A stretch of DNA of 64,000 nt from Magicicada septendecula. Taxonomy: Eukaryota; Arthropoda; Insecta; Hemiptera; Cicadidae. The DNA is taken from positions 339,473,076-339,537,075 of the forward strand of contig CM068368.1 in the NCBI GenBank assembly GCA_034769895.1, in the 5' to 3' direction. The notes under the pieces were generated by a model. That model made no database searches. It was not told the DNA's origin and saw only the letters and a list, made by a program, of their open reading frames with translations. How positions within the stretch are numbered: position 1 is the stretch's first letter; each line of letters opens with the position of its first letter. Shown here in pieces: positions 21,517 to 34,100 of the stretch. Made by a program: the position numbers and the translations under genes.

Positions 21517-23220
21517 ATTAAAGTATTTGAAACGTGTTAAGCAAAATTTTATATTTTCAGAAGAAAATCGTCATTCTCATACTTTTCGTAAAATGTGTGT
21601 TTATATGGGGGGGGGGTTATGTAATGAGTGTGATTTATGTAAGTATGCTTGCAGATCTTAAATCGACCATATTGTTTGGTAAAAGAAACATTTTTATGAG
21701 ATAAGAGAGAAGCCAAAAAAACTTAAAATTGTAAACAATAATCATGAATCAATCTTTTGACAAACTTAGACGGCAGACGCAAAATCCAAGGATCCAGTGT
21801 ATTAAAAATATTTTTATAAGTTAGTGATAGTAAATCATTATTCTATTATAATAAACTACTCTAAACTCTAATTTTTCTGTCCTAGCTCTAGAACCATTAC
21901 TTGAATAGTTATCGCTATTACTTTTTAAACGACTGCATTTCACTACCGATGCCTTTTCTTCTATTGCTTTTCAAAAACTGTCTATGGTTAATGATAGATT
22001 AATTCCATAAGTAAAGGGACTTTCTTAAAAATGTAGTAAATTATAACTTTTATTGCTGAACAATAATTTTTCTTTACTTTATACTCATCAAATACTTAAT
22101 CTCAGATGAAATTTCCAAACTTTTCCCTCTACACACATAGTTCTATTCAGTAATTCTATTCTCTTGGCTACGAAATCCGATCAAACTTTTTGTGTGAGAA
22201 TAAATGAAGTATTGTGTGTTACGGGACACTATCTTTGATAAGGTGACTTGGGAATAATTCGTTTGATATGATCCGGTGGAAAGGACAGACAAAAAACGAT
22301 TGCCAAAAATTAAGCCCGTAAAGGCGGATAACTCAAGGCCGCCCTTGGAGAAATTGGAAGAAAGGAATGTTAAGGCCATGAGATACACTAAGGCTTATTC
22401 ACTAGTCAAAAGCAATGCATGAATTTTTAAAGTCGCTTGAAGTAAAATGTTTTACTGCTTGTTTACCTTGCACATCAATTTTAACTTAATAGATTAGAGT
22501 AGGTTTCTCAGATTATTCTCTCTTCTAAGTGTTTTCTGTAACGCTTTCTTTTCTTATGAGCAAATGAATATTATTTTATACTACCTTGAAACATACGGTG
22601 GCAAGAGGTTAGCTGACACGTCATACATGGTTTGATATAAGAAAAAAATTCGTAAGTATGTTTGATATAGCCTTCAGATTTTAAATAAATTTTTATAAAA
22701 CTTGAAGTATATAAGGACAACAATACAAAAATGCAAATTAATAACGTTTTATCAAAATATACCGTTAGATTAATAATAATTAACAGAAGACACAAAATAT
22801 TTTTAAATAACTTCAAGAGTACGAAGAACATAGACTAAGGAGACAAACGGATAAATTGGAACAGGGAAGTTATTATTCATTTATTAATAATAGAAATATC
22901 GTAACAATAAATTTAATATTTATATATGGGCCATGGTTAATGTTAGGAATATGATATTATAGAATGTATTAAGGAAAGCAAATAACTTGGAGACGAAGAG
23001 AAAACGAATTCACCTATATTCTACGTTCTTGGAAAGAAAACTATTTGAATCAATAAGCAACAACAAAGAACAAGAAAAGGAATTCGCATTCAATCATTCT
23101 TTCGGCTTAGATAATAAGCGTCCGGTAAATAGAGTCGAGTCCGGTCAGAGTATCCGGCATTGGATTATAGAATGGAGTTGCAGTAAACGTCTTTGCAAAA
23201 ACCAAAGAATGTAACTTAGA
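21515..23220. other. AT-rich stretch; one doubtful LINE tail
   Basis: At 22280-22390 the plus strand stays open and reads VERTDKKRLPK and then RPPLEKLEERNVKAM, which distantly recalls the HVxRMxxxRLPKxxxE...GRPxxxW tail of LINE ORF2. Similarity is too thin to name. The rest, including a 75-codon frame at 22987-23214, is unrecognised. Confidence 0.3.
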
Positions 23221-23221
23221 G

Positions 23222-23255
23222 AACACGCGCGCGCGCGTGCGCACACACACACCTT
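23222..23255. repeat. (CG)n/(AC)n microsatellite
   Basis: Alternating CG flanked by AC: a short purine-pyrimidine alternating tract. Confidence 0.85.
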
Positions 23256-23573
23256 TTTAAATTAGACAAATATACACTAGTCTGTGTGTGAGTGCGGTCG
23301 CACATGAGCGTATTCATATATATGATATATGACACATACTTTCATTGACTAAGTGATTTACAAGAAATGCTAGCTCTCTTTATCCTTTATCACATGCGTT
23401 ATCAACGATTATTTTTTAATTACGTACTTGTAGTTGTCTGTCGGTATCAACTAATAATACTAAAGAGTATTTACAAAATAGGTTATGAACGTATGTGTCC
23501 AGAGTTCCGGTCTAGTAGTCAGCTATTGTGTGCATCTGCGTGTTAGTTTCGCTGTCTGATTAGTCTCAACATC

Positions 23574-23597
23574 GTAGCCTACAGCGCTGTAGGCTAC
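23574..23597. repeat. 24-bp perfect palindrome
   Basis: GTAGCCTACAGC is immediately followed by its reverse complement GCTGTAGGCTAC, with no spacer. Confidence 0.9.
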
Positions 23598-23752
23598 CAC
23601 CCTCAATCCACTGTCCTAACCTTTCAGTGGATATTTTCTTACTCTGAAAATATTTGTATTACTTTCCCCATATAAATATTAATATTACCATTTCTCCTAC
23701 TATCATTAAAACAACAACAACAGTTACTGTTATTAGACCCGTTACAACTATA

Positions 23753-23767
23753 ACAACAACAACAACA

Positions 23768-23825
<58 letters not shown>
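23753..23825. repeat. (AAC)n-(ACT)n microsatellite
   Basis: About 16 bases of AAC pass into about 19 ACT units. The poly-Thr reading frame across it is an artefact. Confidence 0.97.
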
Positions 23826-24129
23826 TGGGGTGCTGTATGCAGTACTACTTTTTAGTGGCAGCACATCCGAGACTTAATGTAGCTTGGATGAGAGTCCTAC
23901 ATTCTCTGCAAAAATGCGATTCGCATCTTCAAAAATATAAAAAAGATTATTATGATGATTATGTAAATGAAGTATAATGAGAACCATTTCCTGTTACACA
24001 CCGTTGGGTGAGGAATATCATTTTGACCAACATAATTTCTGTAATAGTGTTCATAATTCCAACTGATAATTCCAATTAATGTGATAATAATTGTTTCAAC
24101 GCAGTAGTAGTGTAAGCAAAAGAGAGTGG

Positions 24130-24139
24130 TAGCAGGAGT

Positions 24140-24220
<81 letters not shown>

Positions 24221-24233
24221 AGTAGTAGTAGTG

Positions 24234-24298
<65 letters not shown>

Positions 24299-24299
24299 T
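24130..24299. repeat. (AGC)n-(AGT)n microsatellite
   Basis: Nine or so AGC units, then more than forty AGT units interrupted by a few GGT units. Frames in all phases are open only because the triplets lack stops (poly-Ala, Val, Ser, Tyr). Confidence 0.97.
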
Positions 24300-24684
24300 G
24301 AGTGTATGTAAATGTTTTTCTTGTGTATGTGCAATTATGTAGTTATTTGTAATGCCTACAAAGGTGTTATACGAGTATATCGGTAAGTTTGCAATATATT
24401 TGTCATCATCGTAGTATAGCACTTGGATTGGCTTCGTCGCTTGCTGCAGTGTTGTGGGCGTCGTTGTGCAGGTGCGGCTCGTTAGCGGCGGAATAAAGGA
24501 AGCGCCCACGCCGAGGACTGTGTATGATGACGTACTTTGTCCCACCGTCAGTCAATCAATACGCAAGGTAAACACCGGTGAGCGCCTGATTCTCTTTCAC
24601 TGTTATTTACTATTTATCAAATTACTGGAAAAACTGACATCGATAGTGTCATCAATTAACAATGCGCACACACTGCACACCTCT

Positions 24685-24842
<158 letters not shown>

Positions 24843-24844
24843 CA

Positions 24845-25740
24845 ATTTAGAATGGGAGGGGGACGGACAGTGAAGTTGACAGTTCTAATATGTAAAATCC
24901 GTCCATTATTCTGACGAATCAACCAGTATGTTATTAAAGTCTTACTAATGGATTGTTTAAAACAATCATTCCTGGCGACAGTGTATTTGTTTTTGCCTTC
25001 TAATAGACTCTACTATTGCAGAAAGCCCATACTCTATACAACAAACATAAAAATTATAATTAAGTTAAATAATCCGAATTTTGATCAATGCCGTCTGTCT
25101 CATCTAAGCATTTAAAAAGACAATGTAGAAAATTCCAACACAGACCTCATCAGAAGCAAAGAACGATGATTAGTACAATTAAGTAGCATATAAATGTATG
25201 AATGTGATGCCACAGTGGAATATCCATGAGAAAGTGCGGCCGAAAGGCTAAAAACTATGTTGCTGATCAAATGTTTGCAGCGTTGTATAACAGGATAACT
25301 TCACAATATGGTATGCCTCTGAATTTGTGAGGTCAGAAATGATCATATAATACTACATAATATGTTTTATAATGAATCAGACTGAGGTGAATTACGTTAT
25401 TTACAACTAAGTTAAAGGATTCACTATCTCAACTATCCACATACAACATCACAATTTGCTAGGCAGACAAGTGGGACTAAGTGGTTTTTGATGAGGTAAT
25501 AAGCTACATCGGACCTATCGGGAGTTTATATTATGTGCTTTGAGTGTTACTATGGGAAAGGTAGTAAGTTTCAACTTCTGTCCACTGAAATTTGTCGGTT
25601 AAATGGAGGCACATCGCTAGCAAGTTCCATTATGGAGTTGCATCATAAGGTACTCACCCGAATTCATAAGGCATCTTGAATTGAATAGCAGTATTATTTA
25701 ATCACAAGCCATTCTGACTATAACAGAAATTGAATTATAA
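24845..25740. other. AT-rich stretch without recognisable genes
   Basis: No frame with a recognisable motif was seen. Confidence 0.4.
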
Positions 25741-25742
25741 TA

Positions 25743-25878
25743 AATATGTAGGGTCGAACAGTAGGGTCGACAGTAGGGTCGAAGAGTAGAGGTGTCAAAA
25801 TAGTAGGGTCGAACAGCAGGTGTCAAAATAGTAGAGACAGTAGGGTCGAACAGCTAATACAGTAGAGGTGTCAAAATA
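25743..25878. repeat. compound minisatellite of two interleaved units
   Basis: Two short motifs alternate irregularly: GTAGGGTCGAACA (about five copies, some one base off) and GTAGAGGTGTCAAAATA (about three copies). The local GC content is higher than the flanks. No coding frame spans it. Confidence 0.85.
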
Positions 25879-25879
25879 T

Positions 25880-26505
25880 GTAAAGATTTTCGATTTTGTA
25901 ACAAAAGGCATACACCATTAAAATTTAAATAAACAGGTAGAATAACCCATTATATTTTTAATCGCTAATATCACACATTTCTGTTAAGCTAACAATTTTC
26001 CTCTTTTGCATCTATTAGAAAATTTCTTCAAAATAATTACATTACTAATAACAACATCTCTTTATAACTTGTGTTTTCCTTACTAAGTGTGTTCTAATTA
26101 ACTTAATTTCAAGTTTCCACGTTAACGACTTTACTGTTAGAGAACTACGTGTCTTTTGTTCTTTAATGTCACGTGAAAACAATGAAACAAGGCATATACT
26201 CACGTTACAAATCTGTTCCATTATAATTCAGTGATTAACAATCCTTATGAATACATTTTTCTACCTTTAGTGATTATTGCAACTCTTTGTAAACTTTCTG
26301 TGTCCGTTGAATTATAAAGAATTCGCAGCCACATGATAAACTTCAAAGTTCAAATGCTTTTAAAATGTTTTCTTTACAGATTTTTGTTATCTAATGTTTC
26401 CAATCTATTTTAAAACATGTATCTGCATTTCAGCAGAATTGTTTTACATTTGGTAGTCGATTTTAACAATTCAGGTCTTCACTTTCTCAATGAACAATCA
26501 GATTC
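25880..26505. other. AT-rich stretch without recognisable genes
   Basis: Nothing supportable was seen. Confidence 0.4.
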
Positions 26506-26509
26506 TGCA

Positions 26510-26738
26510 GGCTACTGCTCCACAGTTCTGCGCCACCAAATCTAACATAGTAATCATACATCGATACCAGTCAAAAATCGTACGAGCTATCGCGGATGCC
26601 CCGTGGTATGTCGCCAACCACGCTTTGCACACAGACTTCCATATTCCATACGTTCGTGCAGTCACTCATGATCATGACATCAGACACCATAAAGGACTTT
26701 ACGATCATCGCTGGTCATACCGTTTCTACAGCCTGTAA
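26510..26738 (+). mobile_element. Jockey-clade LINE fragment (RT-ORF C-terminal region)
   Basis: An open frame reads TAPQFCATKSNIVIIHRYQS, then IVRAIADAPWYVANHALHTD and FHIPYVRAVTHD. This matches the Jockey-clade block just after reverse transcriptase (QLWGxAxxSNIxxIQRxQSKxLRxIxxAPWYVxNxxLHxDLxIPxV). About 75 codons are preserved without a stop, but both ends are cut, so this is a short internal scrap of a 5' and 3' incomplete copy. A minus-strand relative lies at 43.15-43.80 kb and covers the adjacent upstream part of the same region. Confidence 0.75.
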
Positions 26739-26739
26739 T

Positions 26740-27112
26740 AAACCCAAACTGTATAGAAAAATCCGCAAACTCTAATTACACCCATAATAACCTTTTGAGT
26801 GTGAAAATCGTACAGCGAAAAAAATGAAAGACCATAATACATTTGAAAGATTTTGGTGCCATACATGGTGCGATGCAGAATGTTGATGCAATAACTAGAA
26901 TGCACACAAGGAACTTAACCAACAACGTTGGGGCTTGTTGGAAACTGTCGTTGAAAATACATAAAACGTTGAAGGTTGCAATCCTTGCATCTTGTCACCA
27001 GAATGAAACGTACCAAGAACAACCGACAAATATTACAATAAAAACAAACCAAAAACAAAAAGAAGTTGAAAGAATGAGATTGGTGGATGTTGCTAGCAAT
27101 GATTTGAGGTAA
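26740..27112. other. unassigned; one 89-codon open frame
   Basis: An open frame at 26843-27112 (plus) has no recognisable domain and ends where the minus-strand LINE tail begins. Its function, if any, is unknown. Confidence 0.3.
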
Positions 27113-27116
27113 GTAT

Positions 27117-28015
27117 ATATTATCATCATCTTCAAGAATTAAACCAAGGATGGTTTTTACCGGTCTCAAATAGGCAAACATTACAGCTGGTCACTCCAGC
27201 GCTTCCTCGAACGTCCCACACCTCTCCGTCCTCTCGGCTTATAGTTCCATAGTTGTTTGGGAATGCCGCAGTCATCCATTCGGCAAAGATGTTCCCACCA
27301 ATTCAGCCTATACTGGGCGATCCTGTCGAGTATACTCATAATATTCAGTTCCTACCGTATATCTGTGTTTCTTCTACGATCATGGAGAGTATACTCTGCC
27401 ACGTGCCTGAGAAATCTCATTTCAGCCGCTTGGATGTGACTGGCCTGGCCTTTCGTTAAAGTCCAATTCTCAGACCCATAAAGAAGTGTGGGAAGAGCCA
27501 TCACCTCGTAGAATTTTAGGTGTGTTCCTTTACTTGCTGACTTAAGGGTTCGCCTAATGATCCCGCACATTAGGTTGAACTTGTGCAACTTATTCACAAC
27601 GTCGTTGCTTGCATTATAAGACACACTGTAGCCCAGGTATTCAAAATTGTTAACAAACAATTGGACAGTACCAGCTATAACAATTTTTGCCCGTATGGGA
27701 TCAGTTCCACGAAAAACCATCACCTTAGTTTTAAGTGTGGATATTTGCAATCCAGAGTCTTTGCAGATTCGATTTAACAAATGTATACCCATCTGCAATC
27801 TGTTTTCAGAGTCCGACAGAATAGCCAGATCGTCCGCAAACAACAAAGTGTCAATTGTAGAGTGACCAGTCATAAAATGTTCTAGAAGACACATCTTCCA
27901 GTTTTGTGTGACATAATCAATATATAAATTAAAAAGAGAAGGTGATAATGGACACCCTTGTACTCCATAATTGATTAGGCCAACTGTAGGAGCTGTTCTC
28001 AGTTTCCCAAGAAGT
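27117..28015 (-). mobile_element. LINE ORF2 3' part (RT palm to C-terminus), nearly open
   Basis: From right to left on the minus strand: GVQGCPLSPSLFNLYIDYV (RT motif region GxRQGCPLSPxLFNxYID); LLFADDLAILSDS (catalytic F-A-D-D motif); KTKVMVFRG; FEYLGYSVSY; LPTLLYGSENWTLTK; AAEMRFLRHV; RRRNTDIR; then after one in-frame stop ELNIMSILDRI; LNWWEHLCRMDD; and GRRGVGRSRKRWSDQL. The order is that of endonuclease/RT LINEs (RTE- or CR1-like; clade not fixed). About 285 codons carry only the single stop (a TAG after NTDIR near 27350), so it is a fairly recent, 5'-truncated copy. The 3' end runs into GATGATGATAATATATA near 27117. Confidence 0.85.
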
Positions 28016-28019
28016 AAAT

Positions 28020-28500
28020 ATTATAAATTAAATCATGTCAATGATAAAAGTCAAGAAAGAGTGGGATATGAGAAAATACCCAGGAAAGCAAAGATCAACC
28101 AAGAATTTCAATACAAAAAAAAATTGTATAAACAAGCAAAAAAATGTTAGGTAAAGGTACACGTTAGCTCTGTTTCCCATACTAATATTTCCAACTAAAT
28201 AATAATTAATGTACTTTAGACTACGTTATGATATCCAACATCCGAAACGGATAGGAACTATTAGAAGAAGAAGACTACGTTAGATAATAAGAGTGTACAG
28301 CAGCTGATACAGTTCCGCTATCTATGCTGTGACATGACTTATGATGTGGATTATGATGCTGATCATGAGTTGGCTAAGTTTTAGTCAATATATTATATAT
28401 TAAGTTTCAGTCAATATATATTAAGTTTCAGTCATAATTAGTCGAGTGTTATCGAAAAAACAAGGAAAGAGACTTGACCAGGAAACTTTGTAATGTAATG
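28020..28500. other. AT-rich stretch; possible LINE tail scrap
   Basis: Near 28240-28270 a GGATAGGAACTATTAGAAGAAGAAGAC-type tail (cited only in part) resembles the GAAGAAGAAG tail of the LINE copy ending at 28885. Nothing else was recognised. Confidence 0.3.
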
Positions 28501-28504
28501 GCTA

Positions 28505-28885
28505 TTTTATTTTATTTTATTGTTCTGAAACTTGGGCTCCGGCGAAGAAACATTTCAGTAGGATACAGGCATCTCCAAGATGAGATTCCTGAGATTTTTA
28601 AAAGGCTGCACTCAAAGAGACAGACTCTACAATGAAGACATTCGTAAAGAGGTTAACATTTATAATATCCAACATCGTATTACAGAGATCAAAGAGAGAT
28701 GGATTGCTCATCTTAATAGAATGCCAGATGGGAGGTTGCTTAAGGCCATTTGGCAATAGAAGCCTGTTGGACAACAAAGTATAGGAAGACCTAGGCAGCA
28801 CTGATGAATTGGATATATTTCTTTGAGACCAGAAGAGATGATTCGCCTATTCCATTACAGAAGAAGAAGACTTTGAGCTACAAAT
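28505..28885 (+). mobile_element. LINE ORF2 C-terminal tail, 5' truncated
   Basis: CSETWAPAKKHFSRIQAS is followed, after one frame change, by MRFLRFLKGCTQRDRL, NEDIRKEVNIYNI, RWIAHLNRMPDGRLLKAIW, a stop, then KPVGQQSIGRPRQH. This is the tail pattern EMRFLRxVxGCTRxDRxRNEDIRKELNI...W.xHLxRMPxxRxxK...YxPxGRRxxGRPxxRW of the same broad LINE type as the minus-strand copy at 27.1-28.0 kb. It ends in a GAAGAAGAAG tail near 28880. One frame change and two stops are seen. The two copies lie in opposite orientation about 0.5 kb apart. Confidence 0.8.
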
Positions 28886-28889
28886 AATA

Positions 28890-29305
28890 TTACTTACAAG
28901 AACCGAATGCGAGATGTTAAATCGTGGGCAAAACGGCAAACACTAACAGCTGCGTCTGGGCTTGAGCGCGTATTCACTTACTAGTTCTCCGGTTGTTCAC
29001 TCTAGTTGCTCAAATATCTGTATTATCATTTATAGTATCTGATAAAAAAACACTTAAAAAATGTTTTAATAAGTAACATTAGCACAAAAGCAAATTTTAA
29101 TTTTAAACTTCAGGCATGGGCAGCTTTTTCAAAAACACTATTAAGAATTCCTCAAAACAGTCACAAATACGTCAGTATTGCTGCCAATATAGCTGTTTGA
29201 GAGTAGAGATATCCAGCAGATATACACTCGTGGAGAACTAACTAAAAGAAAGTTTCCAGAATATTACCTTAAAATACGTTCAGTTAAATTATATGTAATG
29301 AATAT
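28890..29305. other. left flank of LTR element 1, nothing recognised
   Basis: AT-rich. Its last four bases (ATAT, 29302-29305) are the left copy of the target duplication of the LTR element. Confidence 0.5.
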
Positions 29306-30628
29306 TGTGCCGCCCCTTGGCAAGACAACACAAAAATCGGGAACTAGTTTAATTCTTTACCAGTAAACTAAACCAGCTGCCGTTGTTAGTAAAACGCTTA
29401 CTAACAAATTACAAAACAAGTATGATATAGGAAACTGACAAGGTTTGCATAAACTTATTCACTCACTAGGTATTAGCTAAAACATCTCTTTATTGCTATT
29501 GAAATATTAATCAAACATTATTCCTGATTTTAAAGAAAGTTATTTTAGTAAATAGCCCTTTTACTGCTTCAAAGATCTTAATTATATTATTCTTGTTATA
29601 TCAAAATTTATTCATATAACTGTTGCTTTTAATACCACGGATCCGGGTCTCAATTTTCTCAAAATTATTAATTTATCAATATATACATTACGGTTACTAT
29701 TCCTTCTTACAAAATTACAAAATATACAAATCTGATAATTTGTTCATTACATTGCGAAAGTTCTTTAAAGTTCTTTGTTACTTCTTATTAAGGGGAAATT
29801 TACAAAAGTTGTGGTTTGATATCACCTGAGGTTGTTGTTGTATTCTTGGGACATCTCCAGTTGTCTTCTACGGGTTGAGTACGTTGTTCTTGGTGTATCT
29901 ACATCGGGTTGATTTTTAGTTTACTTGAAGCTCTCGAAGATAGGTTGTTTACTTGAAGTTCCACATGTTGTAATTTCACTTTTCTTAGTGCAGATTCTTG
30001 TAGTTCACATTTTCTTTATTTTAATTACAGTTATCATTCTCACTTTGCAGTACTACAGTCTAGTAGTTAACTATGTTACACTTACATTTGATTTTGTTTT
30101 TAAGAGATGTGTTGGCTACCTTTTTCTATTTTATTTATATATTTTCTCACAAACTCTAGACACTACATTATTCACAATAACAAGATTTCACGCTGGATAT
30201 GCTTCTAGAGAACTTACACATACGTATATGTGTACAACACCAAAACTCACGTCTACTCATTGCGACGTTCTACGGCCGAATGCGCGTACGGTTTAGGGGA
30301 GAGGGCTCAGTAAGCTAGTGCGTATTTACACACTAAGAAAATAGTTCGTACTTTTCCTATTATTATTTATTCATTAATTAGAAGATAAATACTTTATGTT
30401 TATTTTATTATGACTTAGGGATTTCTTTATTTCTCTAGTCGCATTTTTAATTATTTAAGTAATTATTATTATTATTCACTACTTAATACTTTTCTTGGCG
30501 TGTTGGTACTGGAAGGTTTCAAGTTGATTCAGGAATCTGGGTATAGGTAAGGGTGTATGATACTCTTACTTATTAAAATTAAAAAATTTTAATCTGTGAG
30601 ATTTTTTGATACATTTAAAATCGTCACA
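29306..30628 (-). repeat. LTR of element 1 (3' LTR on the minus strand)
   Basis: 1323 bp, same length as its partner at 36804-38126, starting TGTGCCGCC and ending GTCACA on the plus strand. A short purine-rich stretch (GCAGGAGGA on the minus strand, just right of 30628) is a plausible polypurine tract. Open frames inside the LTR appear in both copies and are not thought to be genes. Confidence 0.93.
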
Positions 30629-31191
30629 TCCTCCTGCACTTAACTATGAAAAACGGGGGGTGTAATAATATAATTCTCATAAACAATTATATTTCATACT
30701 GAAATTTCTCTCTCTCAGCTTATTTCTATTCATCAATCGATTATCTTATACTTATGTCACATCTAAATTCTACTACATCTACTATACAAAATACACAAAA
30801 CGTAAATCTACCTTATTTTAATTCTTATATCTACTACCGGTTTTTTCTTGAATTGCTCACTCGTTTTACGGAGTTATACTCATGAGTATTTTACTAATAA
30901 TAATACCGTATTGTAAGAACAATAGAATTACTTTTAGTTTACAGCGCTAAAGATTATTTTTCTTTCTTTCTTTCTCTTCATCTTCATTATACTTGTCATC
31001 AGATTTCTCATGTATAATACCATTCTCGCAGGACATTAGCTAAGGTTGATCAGGCCTCGCTTGTATTCGTACGAGGGGGTTTTGAGTTTATAGTTACCTA
31101 TAGTATAGGATGTTACACAATCTTATCCTATTTCGGTATAAGTCTATACAACATATTTTATTCTTAATACTTAGATAGTATTCTAGGTTTT
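30629..31191 (-). other. element 1 untranslated region between pol and 3' LTR
   Basis: No open frame of note and no env. AT-rich. Confidence 0.6.
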
Positions 31192-34100
31192 CTATCTTTC
31201 TCGTAGTCTTCCTTCTGTATCTTGACACGAAAAACATTTTTTTATTTGAGACAAATAACTTCTGCGAACGTAATTTTCTGTATTGGGTTCATACAGAGCT
31301 ACAGTAACGGGGGTGATGAACTTACGAATTTGGTAGGGGCCACACCATCGATAAGAAAGTTTCGAAGTGATCTTATCAACTGCTTTACTCATAGGATGAG
31401 TTTTATACATGACTAAATCACCTATTTTATACTTTATTAGCTTATTATTATTCTCATGATACTTCCTTGATTTCTGTAAATTAGCTCTCAGATTTGCACG
31501 AGCTTCGTTCCATATTTTTCGTATGTTATTCCCATTCACGTCGCGGGGTAATAACTCATTGATTTTCCACTTTGTGGTTAAAGGATGGTTGGGTTTGTAC
31601 TTGTACAGTAAATCAAATGGTGTTGATTTATGACCTTCATGATACGCTGAATTGAATGCAAATTGTATCCACGAAATATTTTGATCCCAGGTTGTCTGGT
31701 CTTTAGCATGATAAGATATTAATGCTGATTTTAAGTTACGCAAGTATCTTTCTGCTATATTTCCTTGCGGTCTGTACTCGGTCACGGTAATATGATTTAT
31801 ACCTAATTTAAAACACATGTCATTAAATTCTTTCGATTTAAACCGGGGTCCATTGTCAGATATTAAGCTTAAAGGTGTGCCATAGTCTTTAAATAGTTGT
31901 TCTTGTAGAATTTTAATTGTCGTAGATGCTAATGCACGACGCATAGGATACATCCACACGAATTTAGTGAATGAGTCTACACAAATTAACAGCATAGTAT
32001 TTCCGGATTTAGAGCGGGGATAAGGTCCAGAATAGTCGATGTATATTTTCGAGAAGGGAGTAGTAGGTATTTCGGAGATTAATTTTCCGACTTGACTGGT
32101 TCTTGCTGGTTTGCTCAGCGCACAAATTTCGCATTCTTTCACGAACTTTTTTATTTCACTATTCATGTTTTCCCAGTGGTATTCCTTGCGAATACGATGT
32201 ATCGTTTTCCTAATTCCCATATGAGCTCCAATTGTAGATGAATGATAGTACTCCATTAACATGGGTTTGATTATTTCCGGGGCGATTATTCTTAGTAATT
32301 TTCCGTTTGCCTTCTTAAAACAAAGTACTCTTTTACTCAAGATATATTTATCAGAGTTATTTCCTTTTTCTATTTGTTCGATTATTTTACACAATTTCGG
32401 ATCTTGTTGTTGGTGATATGCTATATCCTTAAATGCAAGGGGAAAGTTAGTAATTAGTGTATTAACGATAGTGGTTTCAATATTGTCTTCTCCAGATCTT
32501 GTATTGGGTAGTTGGAACATGCGGGATAGAGTATCGGCCACTACATTTTGAGTTCCACGAATATGTTGCACTTTGAACTTGTAGCAATTTAATCTTAACA
32601 CCCATCGTCCGATACGACCTAATTGCTTTGGGTGATTTAATAACCATGATAAAGCTTGATTATCGGTTTCTAGTAGAAATTCTTTGTGTTCCAAAAATGG
32701 TTTGAATTTATCAAAAGCAAATACTACGGCTAAACATTCAAGTTCATAGGCTGAGAACTTCCTTTCTTGCTCGGTCAGTGTCCGGGATGCATAACTGATC
32801 GGGAGTCTAGTATTATTTATTTCCTGGTATATTACGGCTCCTAATGCTACACTTGAACGATAAATCTGTACGATAAATGGTTTACTGAAATCCGCTAACT
32901 GCAATACAGGTGGGGATATAATACTTTCTTTAAGTGTTTCAAACGCTTCTTGATGTAGAGTAGTCCACTCGAATTTCGTTCCTTTCTTTCTTAAGGCATT
33001 CAATGGGGCTGCTATATCTGCTAAGTGGGGTATATACTTATGAAAATAATTAATCATACCTAAAAATCTAGCTATACCTTTGACTTCTCTGGGAGGTAAA
33101 AATTCTCGGATTGCGCGTGTACGTTCGGGACCTTACCTTCGGCTGATACTATGTGACCTAAAAATGAGAATTGTTTCACTGCGAAATTAACTTTACTAGG
33201 GTTTACGGTCAGTCCGGCTTTCTTTAACCGGGATAATACTTCACGCAAGTGATCAATATGTTGATCCATTGACTCACTATATACTACTATATCGTCGAGA
33301 TAATGATATACAAATTTAAATTTAACATCATGGAAAATTTTTTCTAACAGTCGGCTGCATACTGAACTTCCTTGTGATATACCGAATGGTACTCTCGTAA
33401 ATTGATATAGATTAAATGGGACAGCAAAAGCAGTTAAATGTTTTGATTCCTCAGCTAGTGGAATTTGATGGAATGCTTGGTTAAGATCCATTATGGTGAA
33501 GATTTTCGCTTTTGTAAAATAGTGAAACGCACTGTGTACGTCTGGCAGTGGTATCGATTCAAATTCTATACTCTTATTTAGTTGTCTATAATCCACGACT
33601 AGTCTATGTTTGTCAGTTCCTTTTGGTACTAGGAATGCAGGCGATGAATATGGAGACGTTGATGGTTCAATGACGTGCTGATCAAGGAGTTTGTTAATGT
33701 GGTTTCTCATGATTTCCATCTTGGGCGGAGATAGTTTGTATGGGTGGAGTCGTATTACTTTGTTGTCACTAAGATTTATTTTATATTCAATTAAATGAGT
33801 TAATCCTAACTTGGGGGTGAGTACAGCAGAAAAATCTTTTATTAACTTTTGGATTCTTAGTCTCTCATTTCCTTTTAAATGACTTAGACTCGATTCATTA
33901 GGCTCTGAATGAATATTTGCGGTTTCACTAACAGTGTCGTTACTTAATTCGGAGTCGAACTGATATTTTTGAGTACGATCAAATCTGAAAAAATATTGTT
34001 TTGCATATATATCAAGGATTAAAGCAGTTTTTCTTATAAAATCCGCGCCTAATATTAAGTTCTGTCCTAACTCTTCAGCTACTAGTAGGGGAATGTACCA

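Noticed and set aside
22280-22390. LINE C-terminal tail resemblance (VERTDKKRLPK)
   Set aside because: Only a few residues agree with the tail pattern; it is kept as a note in the stretch entry.
29925-30296. 123-codon frame, repeated at 37423-37794
   Set aside because: It lies wholly within the LTRs of element 1 and has no recognisable motif.
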